A stretch of DNA of 64,000 nucleotides from Kosakonia arachidis (GCF_900116535.1 NZ_FPAU01000006.1:62001-126000); one strand, 5' to 3'; shown: positions 45,068-55,347, counted from the stretch's first letter. Made by a program: numbers and translations. The notes: generated by a model from the letters alone, not told the origin.

Positions 45068-46357
45068 ATGACGCGCCGTGCTATCGGGGTGAGTGAAAGA
45101 CCGCCGCTTTTGCAGACGATCCCGCTTAGTTTGCAGCACCTGTTTGCCATGTTTGGCGCGACCGTGCTGGTGCCAATCCTGTTTCACATTAACCCGGCCA
45201 CCGTGCTGCTGTTTAATGGTATCGGGACGCTGATTTATCTCTTCATCTGTAAGGGGAAAATTCCGGCTTATCTCGGTTCCAGCTTTGCGTTTATCTCGCC
45301 GGTGTTGCTGCTGTTGCCGCTCGGCTATGAAGTGGCGCTGGGTGGTTTCATTATGTGCGGGGTGTTGTTCTGTATCGTCTCTTTTATTGTTAAGAAAGCC
45401 GGTACCGGCTGGCTGGATGTGATGTTCCCGCCTGCGGCAATGGGCGCTATCGTGGCGGTTATCGGTCTGGAACTGGCGGGTGTGGCAGCGAATATGGCTG
45501 GTCTGCTGCCCGCTGACGGCCAGAACGCGGATAGCAAAACGGTGATCATTTCGATGGTCACGCTGGGCGTAACGGTGTTTGGTTCGGTGCTATTCCGTGG
45601 CTTTATGGCGATTATCCCGATCCTCATCGGCGTGCTCGCGGGCTATGCGCTCTCCTTCGTCATGGGCGTTGTGGATACCACGCCGATCGCGCAGGCACAT
45701 TGGTTTGCGTTACCGACTTTCTATACTCCGCGTTTCGAATGGTTTGCGATTTTCACCATTCTGCCCGCGGCGCTGGTGGTTATTGCTGAGCATGTGGGAC
45801 ATCTGGTGGTAACAGCGAATATCATCAAAAAAGATCTGATCCGCGATCCGGGCCTGCATCGTTCGATGTTTGCTAACGGTTTCTCAACGATTATTTCCGG
45901 CTTCTTTGGTTCCACGCCGAATACCACGTACGGTGAAAACATCGGTGTAATGGCCATTACCCGCGTTTACAGCACCTGGGTTATTGGCGGCGCGGCTATC
46001 ATCGCGATCCTGCTCTCCTGCGTCGGTAAACTTGCTGCGGCGATCCAGATAATCCCGGTTCCGGTCATGGGCGGCGTATCATTACTGCTGTACGGCGTGA
46101 TTGGCGCATCCGGTATTCGCGTATTGATTGAATCGAAAGTCGATTACAGCAAAGCGCAAAACCTGATCCTCACTTCCGTTATCCTGATCATCGGCGTCAG
46201 TGGCGCGAAAGTGCATATCGGCGCGGCGGAACTGAAAGGCATGGCGCTGGCGACCATCGTTGGCGTCTGTCTGAGCCTGATCTTCAAACTGATTAGCGTA
46301 CTGCGCCCGGAAGAAGTAGTGCTGGACGCGCAGGATAACGACGCTGCGAAAGGTTAA
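45068..46357 (+). CDS. uraA: Uracil:H+ symporter
   Basis: 429 residues, as in E. coli UraA. NCS2-family inner-membrane transporter with about 14 membrane segments; the substrate-site regions around VVIAEHVGHLVVTANI (helix 8) and GSTPNTTYGENIGVMAITRVYS (helix 10, with its conserved glutamate) are present. AGAGGAAAAA precedes the ATG. It supplies uracil to the Upp enzyme encoded just upstream. Confidence 0.98.
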   Translation: MTRRAIGVSERPPLLQTIPLSLQHLFAMFGATVLVPILFHINPATVLLFNGIGTLIYLFICKGKIPAYLGSSFAFISPVLLLLPLGYEVALGGFIMCGVLFCIVSFIVKKAGTGWLDVMFPPAAMGAIVAVIGLELAGVAANMAGLLPADGQNADSKTVIISMVTLGVTVFGSVLFRGFMAIIPILIGVLAGYALSFVMGVVDTTPIAQAHWFALPTFYTPRFEWFAIFTILPAALVVIAEHVGHLVVTANIIKKDLIRDPGLHRSMFANGFSTIISGFFGSTPNTTYGENIGVMAITRVYSTWVIGGAAIIAILLSCVGKLAAAIQIIPVPVMGGVSLLLYGVIGASGIRVLIESKVDYSKAQNLILTSVILIIGVSGAKVHIGAAELKGMALATIVGVCLSLIFKLISVLRPEEVVLDAQDNDAAKG

Positions 46358-46365
46358 TGCCTGCC

Positions 46366-46396
46366 GTTTGAACCGGGTTTCGCGCCCGGTTCAAAC
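46366..46396 (+). other. Long hairpin between uraA and hda
   Basis: GTTTGAACCGGG at 46366-46377 pairs exactly with CCCGGTTCAAAC at 46385-46396. No T-tract follows, so it is either a rho-assisted 3' end or a stabilising stem of the uraA message. Confidence 0.7.
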
Positions 46397-46453
46397 CTTG
46401 CCATATTTTATGGTAAACTCACTGTGTTTTTTGTAAGCCCTGTTGAGGTCCCT

Positions 46454-47155
46454 CTGAACACACCGGCACAGCTCTCTTTGCCATTATATTTACCCGATGA
46501 TGAAACCTTCGCGAGTTTCTGGCCGGGTGATAACCCCTCTTTACTGGCGGCGTTGCAAAACGTTCTGCGCCAGGCACACAGCGGATACATCTATTTCTGG
46601 TCGCGTGAAGGCGCCGGGCGCAGCCATTTGCTGCATGCCGCCTGCGCGGAGCTCTCCAGGCGCGGTGATGCCGTTGGCTATGTGCCGCTGGATAAGCGCA
46701 CCTGGTTTGTACCGGAAGTACTGGAGGGCATGGAGCAGCTCTCGCTGGTGTGTATCGATAATATCGAGTGCATTGCCGGTGACGAGCCGTGGGAGATGGC
46801 GATCTTCAACCTCTATAACCGTATTCTCGAACAAGGTAAAACCCGTCTGCTGATCACCGGCGATCGTCCGCCGCGCCAGTTAAATCTTGGGTTACCTGAT
46901 CTTGCTTCGCGGCTGGACTGGGGACAGATCTACAAACTGCAACCGCTCTCCGATGAAGACAAGTTACAGGCGCTGCAACTGCGTGCGCGCATTCGTGGTT
47001 TTGAGTTGCCGGAAGATGTGTGCCGTTTTCTGCTCAAACGGCTGGACAGAGAAATGCGTACGCTGTTTGATACTCTCGATGTGTTGGATCACGCATCCAT
47101 TACCGCCCAGCGCAAGCTGACCATCCCGTTTGTGAAAGATATTCTCAAGTTATAA
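46454..47155 (+). CDS. hda: DnaA regulatory inactivator Hda
   Basis: 233 residues if translation starts at the CTG at 46454, which has GAGG five bases upstream and gives exactly the E. coli Hda length ([18 protein letters not shown]). No ATG lies near; a GTG at 46424 would add ten residues. The protein carries the sliding-clamp-binding motif QLSLPL at the N-terminus and an AAA+ domain with [10 protein letters not shown] (Walker A), VCIDNIEC (Walker B) and RLDWG (sensor region). It stimulates ATP hydrolysis by DnaA after initiation. The low-efficiency start presumably keeps Hda scarce. Confidence 0.95.
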   Translation: MNTPAQLSLPLYLPDDETFASFWPGDNPSLLAALQNVLRQAHSGYIYFWSREGAGRSHLLHAACAELSRRGDAVGYVPLDKRTWFVPEVLEGMEQLSLVCIDNIECIAGDEPWEMAIFNLYNRILEQGKTRLLITGDRPPRQLNLGLPDLASRLDWGQIYKLQPLSDEDKLQALQLRARIRGFELPEDVCRFLLKRLDREMRTLFDTLDVLDHASITAQRKLTIPFVKDILKL

Positions 47156-47160
47156 ATCAT

Positions 47161-47232
47161 GGCCGGATGGCGGCGACTTCTTATCCGGTTCGTGCGGTTT
47201 TGTCGGCCCGGTAAGCGTAGCGCCACCGGGCA
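47161..47232. repeat. REP/BIME cluster after hda
   Basis: Two REP-like dyads in tandem: GCCGGATGGCGGCG ... TTATCCGG (47162-47188) and CGGCCCGGTAAGCG ... CGCCACCGGGC (47203-47231). It fills the space between the convergent hda and yfgD genes. Confidence 0.75.
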
Positions 47233-47239
47233 ATCAAAT

Positions 47240-47599
47240 TTAACCGATAATTTCTAAAACCTGCTCTGGCGGACGGCCAATCCGTGCCTGGCCGTTGGTC
47301 ATCACAATCGGGCGCTCAATCAACTTCGGGTTATCCACCAGCGCCTGCACCAATTCCTGTTCGGTTAATTTGTTATCACCGAGATTCAGAGATTTATACA
47401 GATCCTCTTTCGTGCGCATCAGTTCCCGCGCACTGGACATGCCGAGCATTTGCAATAGTTGTTTGATAGTTGCCGCATCCGGCGGCGTCTCCAGATAGAG
47501 CACCACCTGCGGCTCAATGCCGTTCTCTTTCAGCAAGTTCAGGGTTTCACGGCTCTTTGAGCAGCGAGGGTTGTGGTAGATTTGCACCGTGTCTGACAT
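47240..47599 (-). CDS. yfgD: ArsC-family thioredoxin-fold reductase YfgD
   Basis: 119 residues, the E. coli YfgD length. The ArsC signature is present at the N-terminus (IYHNPRCSKSRETLNLL, with the single catalytic cysteine at residue 13), as are the VDNPKLIERPIV arginine region and the C-terminal IGRPPEQVLEI. True arsenate reduction has not been shown for this paralogue. It lies 12 bases after bepA on the same strand and is probably co-transcribed. Confidence 0.95.
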   Translation of the reverse strand: MSDTVQIYHNPRCSKSRETLNLLKENGIEPQVVLYLETPPDAATIKQLLQMLGMSSARELMRTKEDLYKSLNLGDNKLTEQELVQALVDNPKLIERPIVMTNGQARIGRPPEQVLEIIG

Positions 47600-47611
47600 C
47601 TCTTCTCCTTG

Positions 47612-49075
47612 TTACATCTTCTGATACGGTTTGAAGATCTGCTGCAACTGGCGCAGTTGATCAATACGCGCATCATAACGCGCCTGTTGCAGGCTGCCGA
47701 GTTTCACCTGCGAACTGGCGCTGCTCAACAGAGTGATGGCTTGATCCAGTTTGCCTACCAGCGCCAGACCCTCCGCACGGGCGGCCAGCTCCTGGTCGCG
47801 ATTGCCGAGCCTGGCTTCCGCCTGCGCCAGCAGATCCCAGCCATTAACATCATCTTTATAGGTAAAGGTGTAGCGGTTGAGGATCCTCGCTGTTTCCGCT
47901 GGTTGTCCGCCTTCCAGGTAGGCGTTCGCCAGGTTGAGCTGCAACACCGGGTTGGTTTTTAGTTCGCTGGCGGCGTTCAGGCGCTTAATCGCATCGGCGC
48001 TTTTGTTCTGCCCCAAATCGATATCGGTCGCCAGGTCGAGATACCAGGCGTTATTCGGATCAGCGCTCAGCAACGGTTGCAACGCTTTCGCCGCTTCAGG
48101 GAATTTTTTCGCTTCCATTGCCTGCAAGGCGCGACCATATTGTGCGGCACGCTGTTCGCGCACATTACCTTTAGACCAGCCATCCAGCAGATCATCGGTC
48201 AGTTGGTTACGCCCGGAGTTATACATGCCGAGTGCTCTGACTTTCGCCATATAGAACGCTTCCGAGGACTGAACCACCACTGGTCGCATCTGGTTGGCGC
48301 GGTTACGTGCATCGGCAAGGCGGCTTTCCGGTAACGGGTGCGTCAGCAGCATTTCTGGCGGACGTGTCGAATAGCGCGACTGATCGAGCAGTTTTTCGAG
48401 GAACGTCGGCATCGCCTGCGGGTCGAAACCGGAACGTTGCAGCACCTGGATACCGATACGATCCGCTTCCTGTTCATTCTGTTGGGTAAAGCTGATCAGG
48501 CCTTGTTGCGTACCCGCGAGCGTCCCGGTAAGCGCCGCCATCCCTGCCTGCGGGCTGGCCATTGCTAACAGGATTGAACCCAGGGCGCCAGCCCAGGTGA
48601 GCGGAGCGCTGCGTTTTTGATCTTCCATCGCGCGTGCCAGGTGGCGCTGCGTGACGTGGGAAATTTCGTGCGCCATCACCGAGGCGAGCTGGCTCTCGTT
48701 ATCCGTGTAACGGAAAAGCGCAGAGTGCAACACGACATTGCCGCCGAAAAAGGCGAAGGCGTTGATTTCGTCGTTATTGACGAGATAAAAGTGAAACGGG
48801 GTTTTTACGGAGTAAGCATGCGCCACCAGCCGCATGCCCAGCGCATTAATGTACTGCACCAGCAGTGGATCGTTAATCAGCGGAGCACTGCCGCGCAGCT
48901 GGCGCACATAGTAGTCGCCCATTTGCATCTCCTGACCAATGGAGAGCGTACTGCCAGCGGACGTGCCCATGTCTGGCAGGTTATCTGCCGAATCGGCCCA
49001 TGCCGGAATAACCGTACCTGCCGCCAGTGTAGCGATAAGGGTTGCGACCAGCGTTCGTTTCAACTGCCTGAACAT
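47612..49075 (-). CDS. bepA: Periplasmic chaperone/metalloprotease BepA
   Basis: 487 residues (E. coli YfgC/BepA 487). A cleavable signal peptide ends near IPAWA (about residue 27). The M48 zinc-protease domain has [11 protein letters not shown] (HExxH, about residues 135-145) and the downstream NEQEADRIG glutamate. The C-terminal third is a TPR domain that binds LptD/BAM. It promotes LptD assembly and degrades misassembled LptD. In E. coli it belongs to the sigma-E regulon. Confidence 0.97.
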   Translation of the reverse strand: MFRQLKRTLVATLIATLAAGTVIPAWADSADNLPDMGTSAGSTLSIGQEMQMGDYYVRQLRGSAPLINDPLLVQYINALGMRLVAHAYSVKTPFHFYLVNNDEINAFAFFGGNVVLHSALFRYTDNESQLASVMAHEISHVTQRHLARAMEDQKRSAPLTWAGALGSILLAMASPQAGMAALTGTLAGTQQGLISFTQQNEQEADRIGIQVLQRSGFDPQAMPTFLEKLLDQSRYSTRPPEMLLTHPLPESRLADARNRANQMRPVVVQSSEAFYMAKVRALGMYNSGRNQLTDDLLDGWSKGNVREQRAAQYGRALQAMEAKKFPEAAKALQPLLSADPNNAWYLDLATDIDLGQNKSADAIKRLNAASELKTNPVLQLNLANAYLEGGQPAETARILNRYTFTYKDDVNGWDLLAQAEARLGNRDQELAARAEGLALVGKLDQAITLLSSASSQVKLGSLQQARYDARIDQLRQLQQIFKPYQKM

Positions 49076-49297
49076 AACCTCACCTGTATATTTGGAAACA
49101 CTTGTATGAGCAGATTTTTTCTTGCTTCATTTCGGTAAACGCCTGGCAAGTTTAGCGGTCTTCGCCACGAAAAAACATCCCAAACGGTCGCATGTTATGT
49201 TTCTCGTAAAGCGTACGAAAAGCGAAGTCTTTTTTGTGACATTTAGATACAATTCCACTTCTTGCCCCTTAGCCCACAAGGCTCATGAAGGAATGTT

Positions 49298-50359
49298 ATG
49301 CTTGAAATGTTGATGCAGTGGTATCGCCGTCGCTTCAGCGACCCGGAGGCGATTGCGCTGCTGGTCATTCTGCTCGCCGGATTCTGTATCCTCTTCTTTT
49401 TTAGCGGTCTGCTTGCGCCGTTGCTGGTGGCGCTGGTTATTGCTTACCTACTGGAGTGGCCAACCGTTCGCCTGGAAAGAGTCGGCTGTTCGCGCAATTG
49501 GGCGGCGTCGATTGTGCTGGTGTTGTTTGTCGGCATTCTGCTGGTGATGGCCTTTGTGGTGATGCCAGTGGCCTGGCAGCAGGGGATTTACCTGATCCGC
49601 GACATGCCCGGCATGTTGAGCAAACTCTCTGATTTCGCCGCCACGCTGCCACGTCGTTATCCGGCGCTAATGGATGCAGGCATCATTGATGCGATGGCGG
49701 AAAATATGCGCTCGCGCATGCAGACAATGGGCGACTCGGTGGTGAAATATTCCCTCGCTTCACTGGTCGGGCTATTGACGCTGGCGGTCTATCTGGTGCT
49801 GGTGCCGCTGATGGTCTTTTTCCTCGTCAAAGATAAAGAGCAGATGCTTAACGCCGTGCGCCGCGTCTTGCCGCGCAATCGCGGGCTGGCCGGGCAGGTG
49901 TGGAAGGAGATGAACCAGCAGATCACTAACTATATTCGCGGCAAAGTGCTGGAGATGATTGTCGTCGGCATCGCTACCTGGATTGGTTTCATTCTGTTTG
50001 GCCTTAACTATTCGCTGTTGATGGCGGTGTTGGTCGGTTTCTCGGTGCTGATCCCTTACATTGGCGCTTTTGTTGTTACCATTCCGGTGGTCGGCGTGGC
50101 GCTGTTCCAGTTTGGCCTCGGCACTGAGTTCTGGAGCTGCTTTGCGGTATATCTGATTATTCAGGCGCTGGACGGCAACTTGCTGGTGCCGGTGCTGTTC
50201 TCCGAGGCGGTAAACCTGCACCCGCTGGTGATCATTCTGTCGGTGATTATTTTCGGCGGGCTATGGGGTTTTTGGGGCGTTTTCTTTGCCATTCCGCTCG
50301 CCACGCTGATTCAGGCGGTGATCCATGCCTGGCCGGATTCGCCTGCCATTGAAGAGTAG
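49298..50359 (+). CDS. perM: AI-2E family permease PerM
   Basis: 353 residues, as in E. coli YfgO/PerM. About eight membrane helices, with the family's conserved C-terminal region (PYIGAFVVTIPVVGVALFQFG, LDGNLLVPVLFSEAVNLHP, GGLWGFWGVFFAIPLATL). Despite the family name, the substrate of PerM is not established. AAGGAATGTT precedes the ATG. It is divergent from bepA across about 220 bases. Confidence 0.96.
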   Translation: MLEMLMQWYRRRFSDPEAIALLVILLAGFCILFFFSGLLAPLLVALVIAYLLEWPTVRLERVGCSRNWAASIVLVLFVGILLVMAFVVMPVAWQQGIYLIRDMPGMLSKLSDFAATLPRRYPALMDAGIIDAMAENMRSRMQTMGDSVVKYSLASLVGLLTLAVYLVLVPLMVFFLVKDKEQMLNAVRRVLPRNRGLAGQVWKEMNQQITNYIRGKVLEMIVVGIATWIGFILFGLNYSLLMAVLVGFSVLIPYIGAFVVTIPVVGVALFQFGLGTEFWSCFAVYLIIQALDGNLLVPVLFSEAVNLHPLVIILSVIIFGGLWGFWGVFFAIPLATLIQAVIHAWPDSPAIEE

Positions 50360-50360
50360 C

Positions 50361-50396
50361 GCCACCGGGCGGCGCACGCGCTGCCGCCCGGCATCT
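50361..50396. repeat. REP element between perM and the formate channel gene
   Basis: GCCACCGGGCGGC ... GCTGCCGCCCGGC dyad starting two bases after the perM stop, between two convergent genes. Confidence 0.75.
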
Positions 50397-50399
50397 GGC

Positions 50400-51257
50400 T
50401 TAATGACCGGCACAGTCATTACGCAGATAGATAATCCAGTACGTTACGCCGACCAACACCCCGCCGCCAATGATATTGCCAATCGTGACCGGAATCAGGT
50501 TATCGGTAAACACCTTGCTGAAAGTTAACGCCGGGAAGTTATCCGGTGAACTGTGCACTGCCGCCCAGAAACTTGCCGGGGCGAAATCGCGGATAATGAC
50601 CGCCAGCGGCAGCAGAAACATATTGGCAATGCTGTGTTCAAAACCGCTGGCGACAAACATGCCGATCGGCAGCAGCATCGCCATAATCTTGTCCGTCAGG
50701 GTATGGCCGGAATAACTGAGCCACACCGCCAGACAGACCATCAGATTACACAGCGTCCCCAGACACACGGCCTCTATGAAGGTGTGATGCATTTTATGAT
50801 CGGCGGTTTGCAGCACGTTCAGTCCCCACAGGCCATTGCTGTTCATCGTCTGCCCGGCAAACCAAATCAGCGCGACAAAAAACAGCGCACCGACCAGATT
50901 ACCGAGATAAACAATGATCCAATTGCCGATCAGTTGCCGCCAGCTTATCAGGCCGCTGGCTTTTGCCATCACGGTCAGCACGGTTGAGGTAAACAGATCC
51001 GCGCCGCACACCACCACCAGAATAAGTCCCAGCGAGAAACAGATGCCGCCCACCAGTTTTACCAGCGCGGTGGCAGGCGCAGGCCCACTGGTGACGGTGA
51101 TATAAAAGACAAAAGCAATCGAGATAAATACGCCCGCCGTTACGGCGAGAAAGAACGACAACTCTTTCTTTTTACTGACTTTATATAAACCTGACTGTTC
51201 GGCGACTTTTGCCATTTCCGCAGGAAGTCGCAGATCAAACACGTTGCCGGTATCCAT
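50400..51257 (-). CDS. focB: FocA-like formate channel in the focB position
   Basis: 285 residues from ATG 51257 (AGGAGAA upstream), the length of E. coli FocA. Six membrane helices of the formate/nitrite transporter family are visible, with the pore motifs KLVGGICFSLGLILVVVCGADLFTS (omega-loop helix 2) and GNIIGGGVLVGVTYWIIYLR at the end; the conserved pore histidine is in ASGFEHSIANMF. The N-terminus VFDLRLPAEMAKVAEQSG is closer to FocA than to E. coli FocB, but the position after hyfR is that of focB. It should supply formate to the hydrogenase-4 complex. It has its own sigma-54-type promoter. Confidence 0.93.
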   Translation of the reverse strand: MDTGNVFDLRLPAEMAKVAEQSGLYKVSKKKELSFFLAVTAGVFISIAFVFYITVTSGPAPATALVKLVGGICFSLGLILVVVCGADLFTSTVLTVMAKASGLISWRQLIGNWIIVYLGNLVGALFFVALIWFAGQTMNSNGLWGLNVLQTADHKMHHTFIEAVCLGTLCNLMVCLAVWLSYSGHTLTDKIMAMLLPIGMFVASGFEHSIANMFLLPLAVIIRDFAPASFWAAVHSSPDNFPALTFSKVFTDNLIPVTIGNIIGGGVLVGVTYWIIYLRNDCAGH

Positions 51258-51314
51258 TTGATTCTCCTGATGCAATGTCAATGAAGGCGTGGCTTCAGGC
51301 CACTTGCCGTTATA

Positions 51315-51330
51315 TGCATAGCCTGTACCA
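51315..51330 (-). promoter_or_regulatory. Sigma-54 promoter of the formate channel gene
   Basis: On the minus strand TGGTAC-AGGCT-ATGCA matches the -24/-12 consensus TGGCAC-N5-TTGCA with exact GG-N10-GC spacing. It lies in the gap after hyfR, about 58 bases before the start codon. The adjacent HyfR is a sigma-54 activator. Confidence 0.65.
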
Positions 51331-51380
51331 GCTGCGGCAGGAGAATCAGTGGGGAAGTGTCAACCCGTTCACAGAAATGA

Positions 51381-53330
51381 TCACAGCACTTCGCGTACCG
51401 CAATACCGAGGCGCTGCATGCGCGATAACAGCGTGGTGCGCTTCATGCCAAGCCTCGCCGCTGCACCGCGAGGGCCAGCAACGATACCGTTGGTTTCGCG
51501 CAGTACCTGAATGATACGCGCCCGCTCCTCTTCGTCATTTTCCGGCGGTTCGGGGTGCATCATCTCCGCCACTTTCGGCAGCGGGAAGGGGAAAGGATCG
51601 TGAATCACTGGCTGCACCATGCTGACTGGCTGCGTATTTAGATGCAGATTCAGGGTGTTATCGCGAGAGAGCAGCACCGCGCGCTCAATCACGTTCTCCA
51701 GCTCACGCACGTTGCCTGGCCATTCGTAGCGCATTAACTGGCGAAGAGTATCCGCCGGGATAGTATCAATGGTGCGGTTTAGTCGACGTGCCAGTTTCTG
51801 CGTGAAATAGCGCGCCAGCAGTGGAATATCATCCGGGCGTTCGCGCAGCGGCGGCAGCACCAGCGGGAAGACATTCAGGCGATAAAAGAGATCGTTGCGA
51901 AACTCGCGGTCGATCACCATCTGGCGCAGATCGCGGTTGGTGGCGGCGATCACCCGCACATTCACCGGAATAGTTCGGTTGCCACCGATACGTTCAATTT
52001 CGCGTTCCTGCAATACGCGCAGCAGCTTGGGTTGTAGTTCAAGCGGCATATCGCCGATCTCATCGAGGAACAGCGTACCCTCATCGGCCATTTCAAAGCG
52101 TCCGCGATGCGTGTTAATCGCACCGGTAAAGGCGCCTTTATCGTGACCAAACAGTTCGCTTTCCAGCAGGCTGGAGGGGATCGCGGCACAGTTGATTTTC
52201 ACCAGCGGTTTATCTTTACGCGGGCTCATCTGATGCAATGCGCGGGCGATGATCTCTTTCCCTGTGCCGGTTTCGCCGAGGATCAGTACCGTACTGTCGC
52301 TCAGTGCGACAATGTTGACCTGCTGGAGCACGTCGTGCATCGCATCACTCTGGTAAATAATGTCGCCGAAACTCTGGTTGGAAGCGATCTGCTCATTGAG
52401 CTGGCGGTTTTCGCTGTTCAGATTCTCTTTCAGGTGGATAACTTTGCGGTACGCGTCGGCATTATCGACGGCGATACCAATTCTGTCGGCGATCTGCTGT
52501 AGCAATCGACAATTTTGTTCGGTAAAAATGGCTGCATCGTGGTGCGCCAGTAGCAGCACGCCCGTTGACTGATGACTGTAGGCAAGCGGCAAAATAAACA
52601 CCGTGTTCAGCCCCTGCAACGCCAGTTGACTGAGCAGCGCATCGGTGTGCCACAGCGCCGCATCCTGATCCTGCTGGAGCAGCGCGGTGTGGTGCTTGTT
52701 CAGCGCGGCCAGCAACACCGGGCTTTCACTGCGTAGCGGGAATCGCTCCGTCTCTGGCGGGCAACCGGGAAAATGAGAAACATGGCAGATCAACTGGTTT
52801 GAATGCAGCGTATCGCGTAGCACCATGCGAATATTATCGATGCCGAAAAAACGATGGATCTCCTGCGAAACATCCGCCACCAGATCGTCAAGATCGAGGT
52901 GCGAGAGTACCGAGTTAGTGATGTCCACCAGCACCCGATGGTGATCGCGCTCTTCCCTGAGGGCCGTTACCGACTGGCGGAGTTTTTCACTCGCCAGCAT
53001 CTCCTCCAGCGCCTGCGTCGCCAGCCGCGTCAGCCAGGCAAACTGTGCATTCTCTTGGGGGCTGAAAGTGCCACTGTCGGTGCGCACAAAGCGCAGTTCC
53101 ACCACATCGCTGCCTTCCAGCAGAACCACATGTAGAGAGCTGTCGCTGATTGTGCCGTCGTATTCCGCCGTGCAAAACGCCGCGCTGCCGTCATCAAAAC
53201 AGCGCCAGAAAGGGGCGTTATTGCGACGTAACTCAATAAACTGCACGGGGCTGAAGGGAGGAGGCAGGGGGATAAACGCCTGAAGAAGTGAAGCCTTATC
53301 ATTCTGTTCCAGCAACTGCTGTAAGATCAT
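51381..53330 (-). CDS. hyfR: Sigma-54-dependent activator HyfR
   Basis: 649 residues from ATG 53330 (MILQQLLEQNDKASLLQAFIPLPP); the frame stays open further upstream without conservation. E. coli HyfR is 670. FhlA-type layout: an N-terminal sensory region and GAF domain (DITNSVLSHLDLDDLVADV, about residues 145-310), an AAA+ domain with ILGETGTGKE (Walker A) and GHDKGAFTGAI (sigma-54 contact), and a C-terminal Fis-type helix-turn-helix (RLGMKRTTLLSRMQRLGI). By homology with FhlA it likely responds to formate and activates the hyf and formate-channel promoters. Confidence 0.95.
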   Translation of the reverse strand: MILQQLLEQNDKASLLQAFIPLPPPFSPVQFIELRRNNAPFWRCFDDGSAAFCTAEYDGTISDSSLHVVLLEGSDVVELRFVRTDSGTFSPQENAQFAWLTRLATQALEEMLASEKLRQSVTALREERDHHRVLVDITNSVLSHLDLDDLVADVSQEIHRFFGIDNIRMVLRDTLHSNQLICHVSHFPGCPPETERFPLRSESPVLLAALNKHHTALLQQDQDAALWHTDALLSQLALQGLNTVFILPLAYSHQSTGVLLLAHHDAAIFTEQNCRLLQQIADRIGIAVDNADAYRKVIHLKENLNSENRQLNEQIASNQSFGDIIYQSDAMHDVLQQVNIVALSDSTVLILGETGTGKEIIARALHQMSPRKDKPLVKINCAAIPSSLLESELFGHDKGAFTGAINTHRGRFEMADEGTLFLDEIGDMPLELQPKLLRVLQEREIERIGGNRTIPVNVRVIAATNRDLRQMVIDREFRNDLFYRLNVFPLVLPPLRERPDDIPLLARYFTQKLARRLNRTIDTIPADTLRQLMRYEWPGNVRELENVIERAVLLSRDNTLNLHLNTQPVSMVQPVIHDPFPFPLPKVAEMMHPEPPENDEEERARIIQVLRETNGIVAGPRGAAARLGMKRTTLLSRMQRLGIAVREVL

Positions 53331-53608
53331 GGATACGTCGCCCTTCCAGATTTTGCTAGCGTCATTTAAGCCGCAGGTGCGTTGCTTGTCCTTGCATATC
53401 TCAGTGATTGGCTGATGCCAGATTTGCTGAACTTTCCCCTGACTGCAACCTGAATGACTTGCTAAAAGCATGCAAATAAACGCAGTTTTCTCACCAGTTA
53501 ACCGGTTTTCACTATTGTTATGTCGTCGGACATAAAAACCAGCACTAGAGTACAATACCCCTCTCATTTGTAATGTTACAGGCTTCACGTATAAACAGGT
53601 GAATGAAA

Positions 53609-54022
53609 TTAATCCACTCGTCGTACCATTAAATAGAGTGCCGGTTCGTGCGCCATATCCTGTAAGTGTTGTAATAGCTGGCGGCTCCAGTCGCGCCAGG
53701 GTTCTGCCGCCGTTTTGGCCAGCCGGGCGAAGTCGGGAGCCAGCAGATTGACATGACTGGCATCGATGACGATTTCGCCGAAGGTGAGCAGGCCCTGCAT
53801 TTTTCGCCGCGCGTCAGCGGCTTCCATCAGCAACAGCCACTGTTGATAGGCGTCCAGCGGGCAGCTCAGCGCGACGTTGAGGCAATCGATCACCCCAACG
53901 TGATGACCAATAGCCAGCGAGTAATACATCACCTGGCGGCTTTTCTCCTCCAGTTCAACGCTGTCATCGACAAACTTTTGCCGCAGCGCCCAGAACATCA
54001 CTTGCGCGTTCTGCTCAGGCAT
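53609..54022 (-). CDS. hyfJ: Hydrogenase-4 maturation/assembly protein HyfJ (HycH-like)
   Basis: 137 residues from ATG 54022 (GGAGCG upstream), or 143 from 54040. It has the HycH/HyfJ core ([43 protein letters not shown]). HycH is needed for formation of the active formate hydrogenlyase. It overlaps the end of hyfI by eight bases. A ~280-base gap separates it from hyfR. Confidence 0.9.
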   Translation of the reverse strand: MPEQNAQVMFWALRQKFVDDSVELEEKSRQVMYYSLAIGHHVGVIDCLNVALSCPLDAYQQWLLLMEAADARRKMQGLLTFGEIVIDASHVNLLAPDFARLAKTAAEPWRDWSRQLLQHLQDMAHEPALYLMVRRVD

Positions 54023-54791
54023 GGTGGCGCTCCAGTTCATTCATTAATTGCTGTACGATCACCGTCAGCCGTGGATCTGCGGCCTGTTGCAGCCATGCAT
54101 TCACCCGTGATGTGCGCTGGCTGATCTCGCCTTCGCTTAGCAAAGCAAAAAGATGATCGACGATTTCGCGCCCCTGGCGATAACCTGCCAGCTGACGCGC
54201 CTTGCGCTCAAGGGTAACGCGCAGCGCCAGCGGTAGAGCAGGCCAGTTGACGCTGGCCGTTTCGTTAGGTGTCTGGAGATGGTCAACCGCGTGCAGTTTC
54301 TGCTCCAGCAGGCCCAGCGCTACCGCGAAACCATGAATGGTGGCTGCAGGCGTCGGCGGACAGCCGGGGATCCAGACATCAATCGGCACGATGGTGTCGC
54401 TGCCGCCCCACACACAGTAGAGATCGTGGAAAATCCCGCCACCTACGCCGCATGCGCCATAGGATATAGCAATTTTATGATCGGGCGCGGCATCCCAGGC
54501 GCGTAAGGCGGGCATACGCATTGCGCGGGTTACCGCGCCGGTAAACAACAAAATATCGGCGTGACGCGGCGAAGCCACCACTTTGATGCCAAAGCGCTCG
54601 GCGTCGAACAGCGGCGTAATGGCAGCGAAAATCTCGATTTCACAGCCGTTGCAGCCGCCGCAGTCCACGCGGTAAACATAAGCAGAACGCTGGATATCGC
54701 GCAGCAGAAGCTGTTTGATTTTTTGCGCTGACTCATCAAGTTGCACCGGCTGGCTGACATGCTGCGACAATATCTTCAGGTCGGAACTCAT
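54015..54791 (-). CDS. hyfI: Hydrogenase-4 small subunit
   Basis: 258 residues (E. coli HyfI 252). It is the NiFe-hydrogenase small subunit homologous to HycG and complex I NuoB. Iron-sulfur ligands of the proximal [4Fe-4S] cluster are seen in [27 protein letters not shown] and PGCPPTP. There is no Tat signal, consistent with a cytoplasm-facing enzyme. Its start overlaps hyfH by four bases. Confidence 0.96.
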   Translation of the reverse strand: MSSDLKILSQHVSQPVQLDESAQKIKQLLLRDIQRSAYVYRVDCGGCNGCEIEIFAAITPLFDAERFGIKVVASPRHADILLFTGAVTRAMRMPALRAWDAAPDHKIAISYGACGVGGGIFHDLYCVWGGSDTIVPIDVWIPGCPPTPAATIHGFAVALGLLEQKLHAVDHLQTPNETASVNWPALPLALRVTLERKARQLAGYRQGREIVDHLFALLSEGEISQRTSRVNAWLQQAADPRLTVIVQQLMNELERHHA

Positions 54792-55336
54792 GCTTGCTCC
54801 TCAAGATAGTAATGAATGTTGGTGCTGTTGTGGTGTTCCAGCACGGCGCGCCGCCGGCAGGCCGGGCAGATGCACGCTTGCGCGCGCAGGGAATCTACCA
54901 GTTCCGGGTTGTTCTGGCTGAGTGCCAGCAATTCAACCGCCAGTGTGACCGATTTTTCCGGCGCGAAAGGGACGCCGCATTCGGTGCAGTGCTGCAAACG
55001 AAATGTCGCGCGCACATACAAATCGGCTTTGCGGGTGACCGCCAGTTCAAACTCTTCTGACAAGTGGATCGCCCGCGTCGGGCACACCTCTTCGCAACGG
55101 CCACAGTAAATGCATCGGCCAATAAACAACTGCCAGACGCGGCGGTTTTCCTCTGGCGTGGTCTCCATGGTCAGCGCATTCGCCGGGCAGGCGGTGGTAC
55201 AGGCGCCGCAGGCAATACATTGCAACGGATCCAGTTCGGGTTTACCGCGAAAACCGGGGCACACCTCCAGCGGCGCAAACGGATATTTCACCGTGGGTTC
55301 GCCCGCCCTGAGAATGGTCTTCAACAATTTCAGCAT
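54788..55336 (-). CDS. hyfH: Hydrogenase-4 iron-sulfur subunit HyfH
   Basis: 182 residues (E. coli 181). Two [4Fe-4S] ferredoxin motifs are present: [12 protein letters not shown] and [12 protein letters not shown]. Additional cysteine pairs (CTEC, CPAC) lie in the C-terminal half. Homologous to HycF and complex I NuoI, it relays electrons between the catalytic and formate-dehydrogenase modules. Confidence 0.96.
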   Translation of the reverse strand: MLKLLKTILRAGEPTVKYPFAPLEVCPGFRGKPELDPLQCIACGACTTACPANALTMETTPEENRRVWQLFIGRCIYCGRCEEVCPTRAIHLSEEFELAVTRKADLYVRATFRLQHCTECGVPFAPEKSVTLAVELLALSQNNPELVDSLRAQACICPACRRRAVLEHHNSTNIHYYLEEQA

Positions 55337-55347
55337 CGTTTCTTTCC

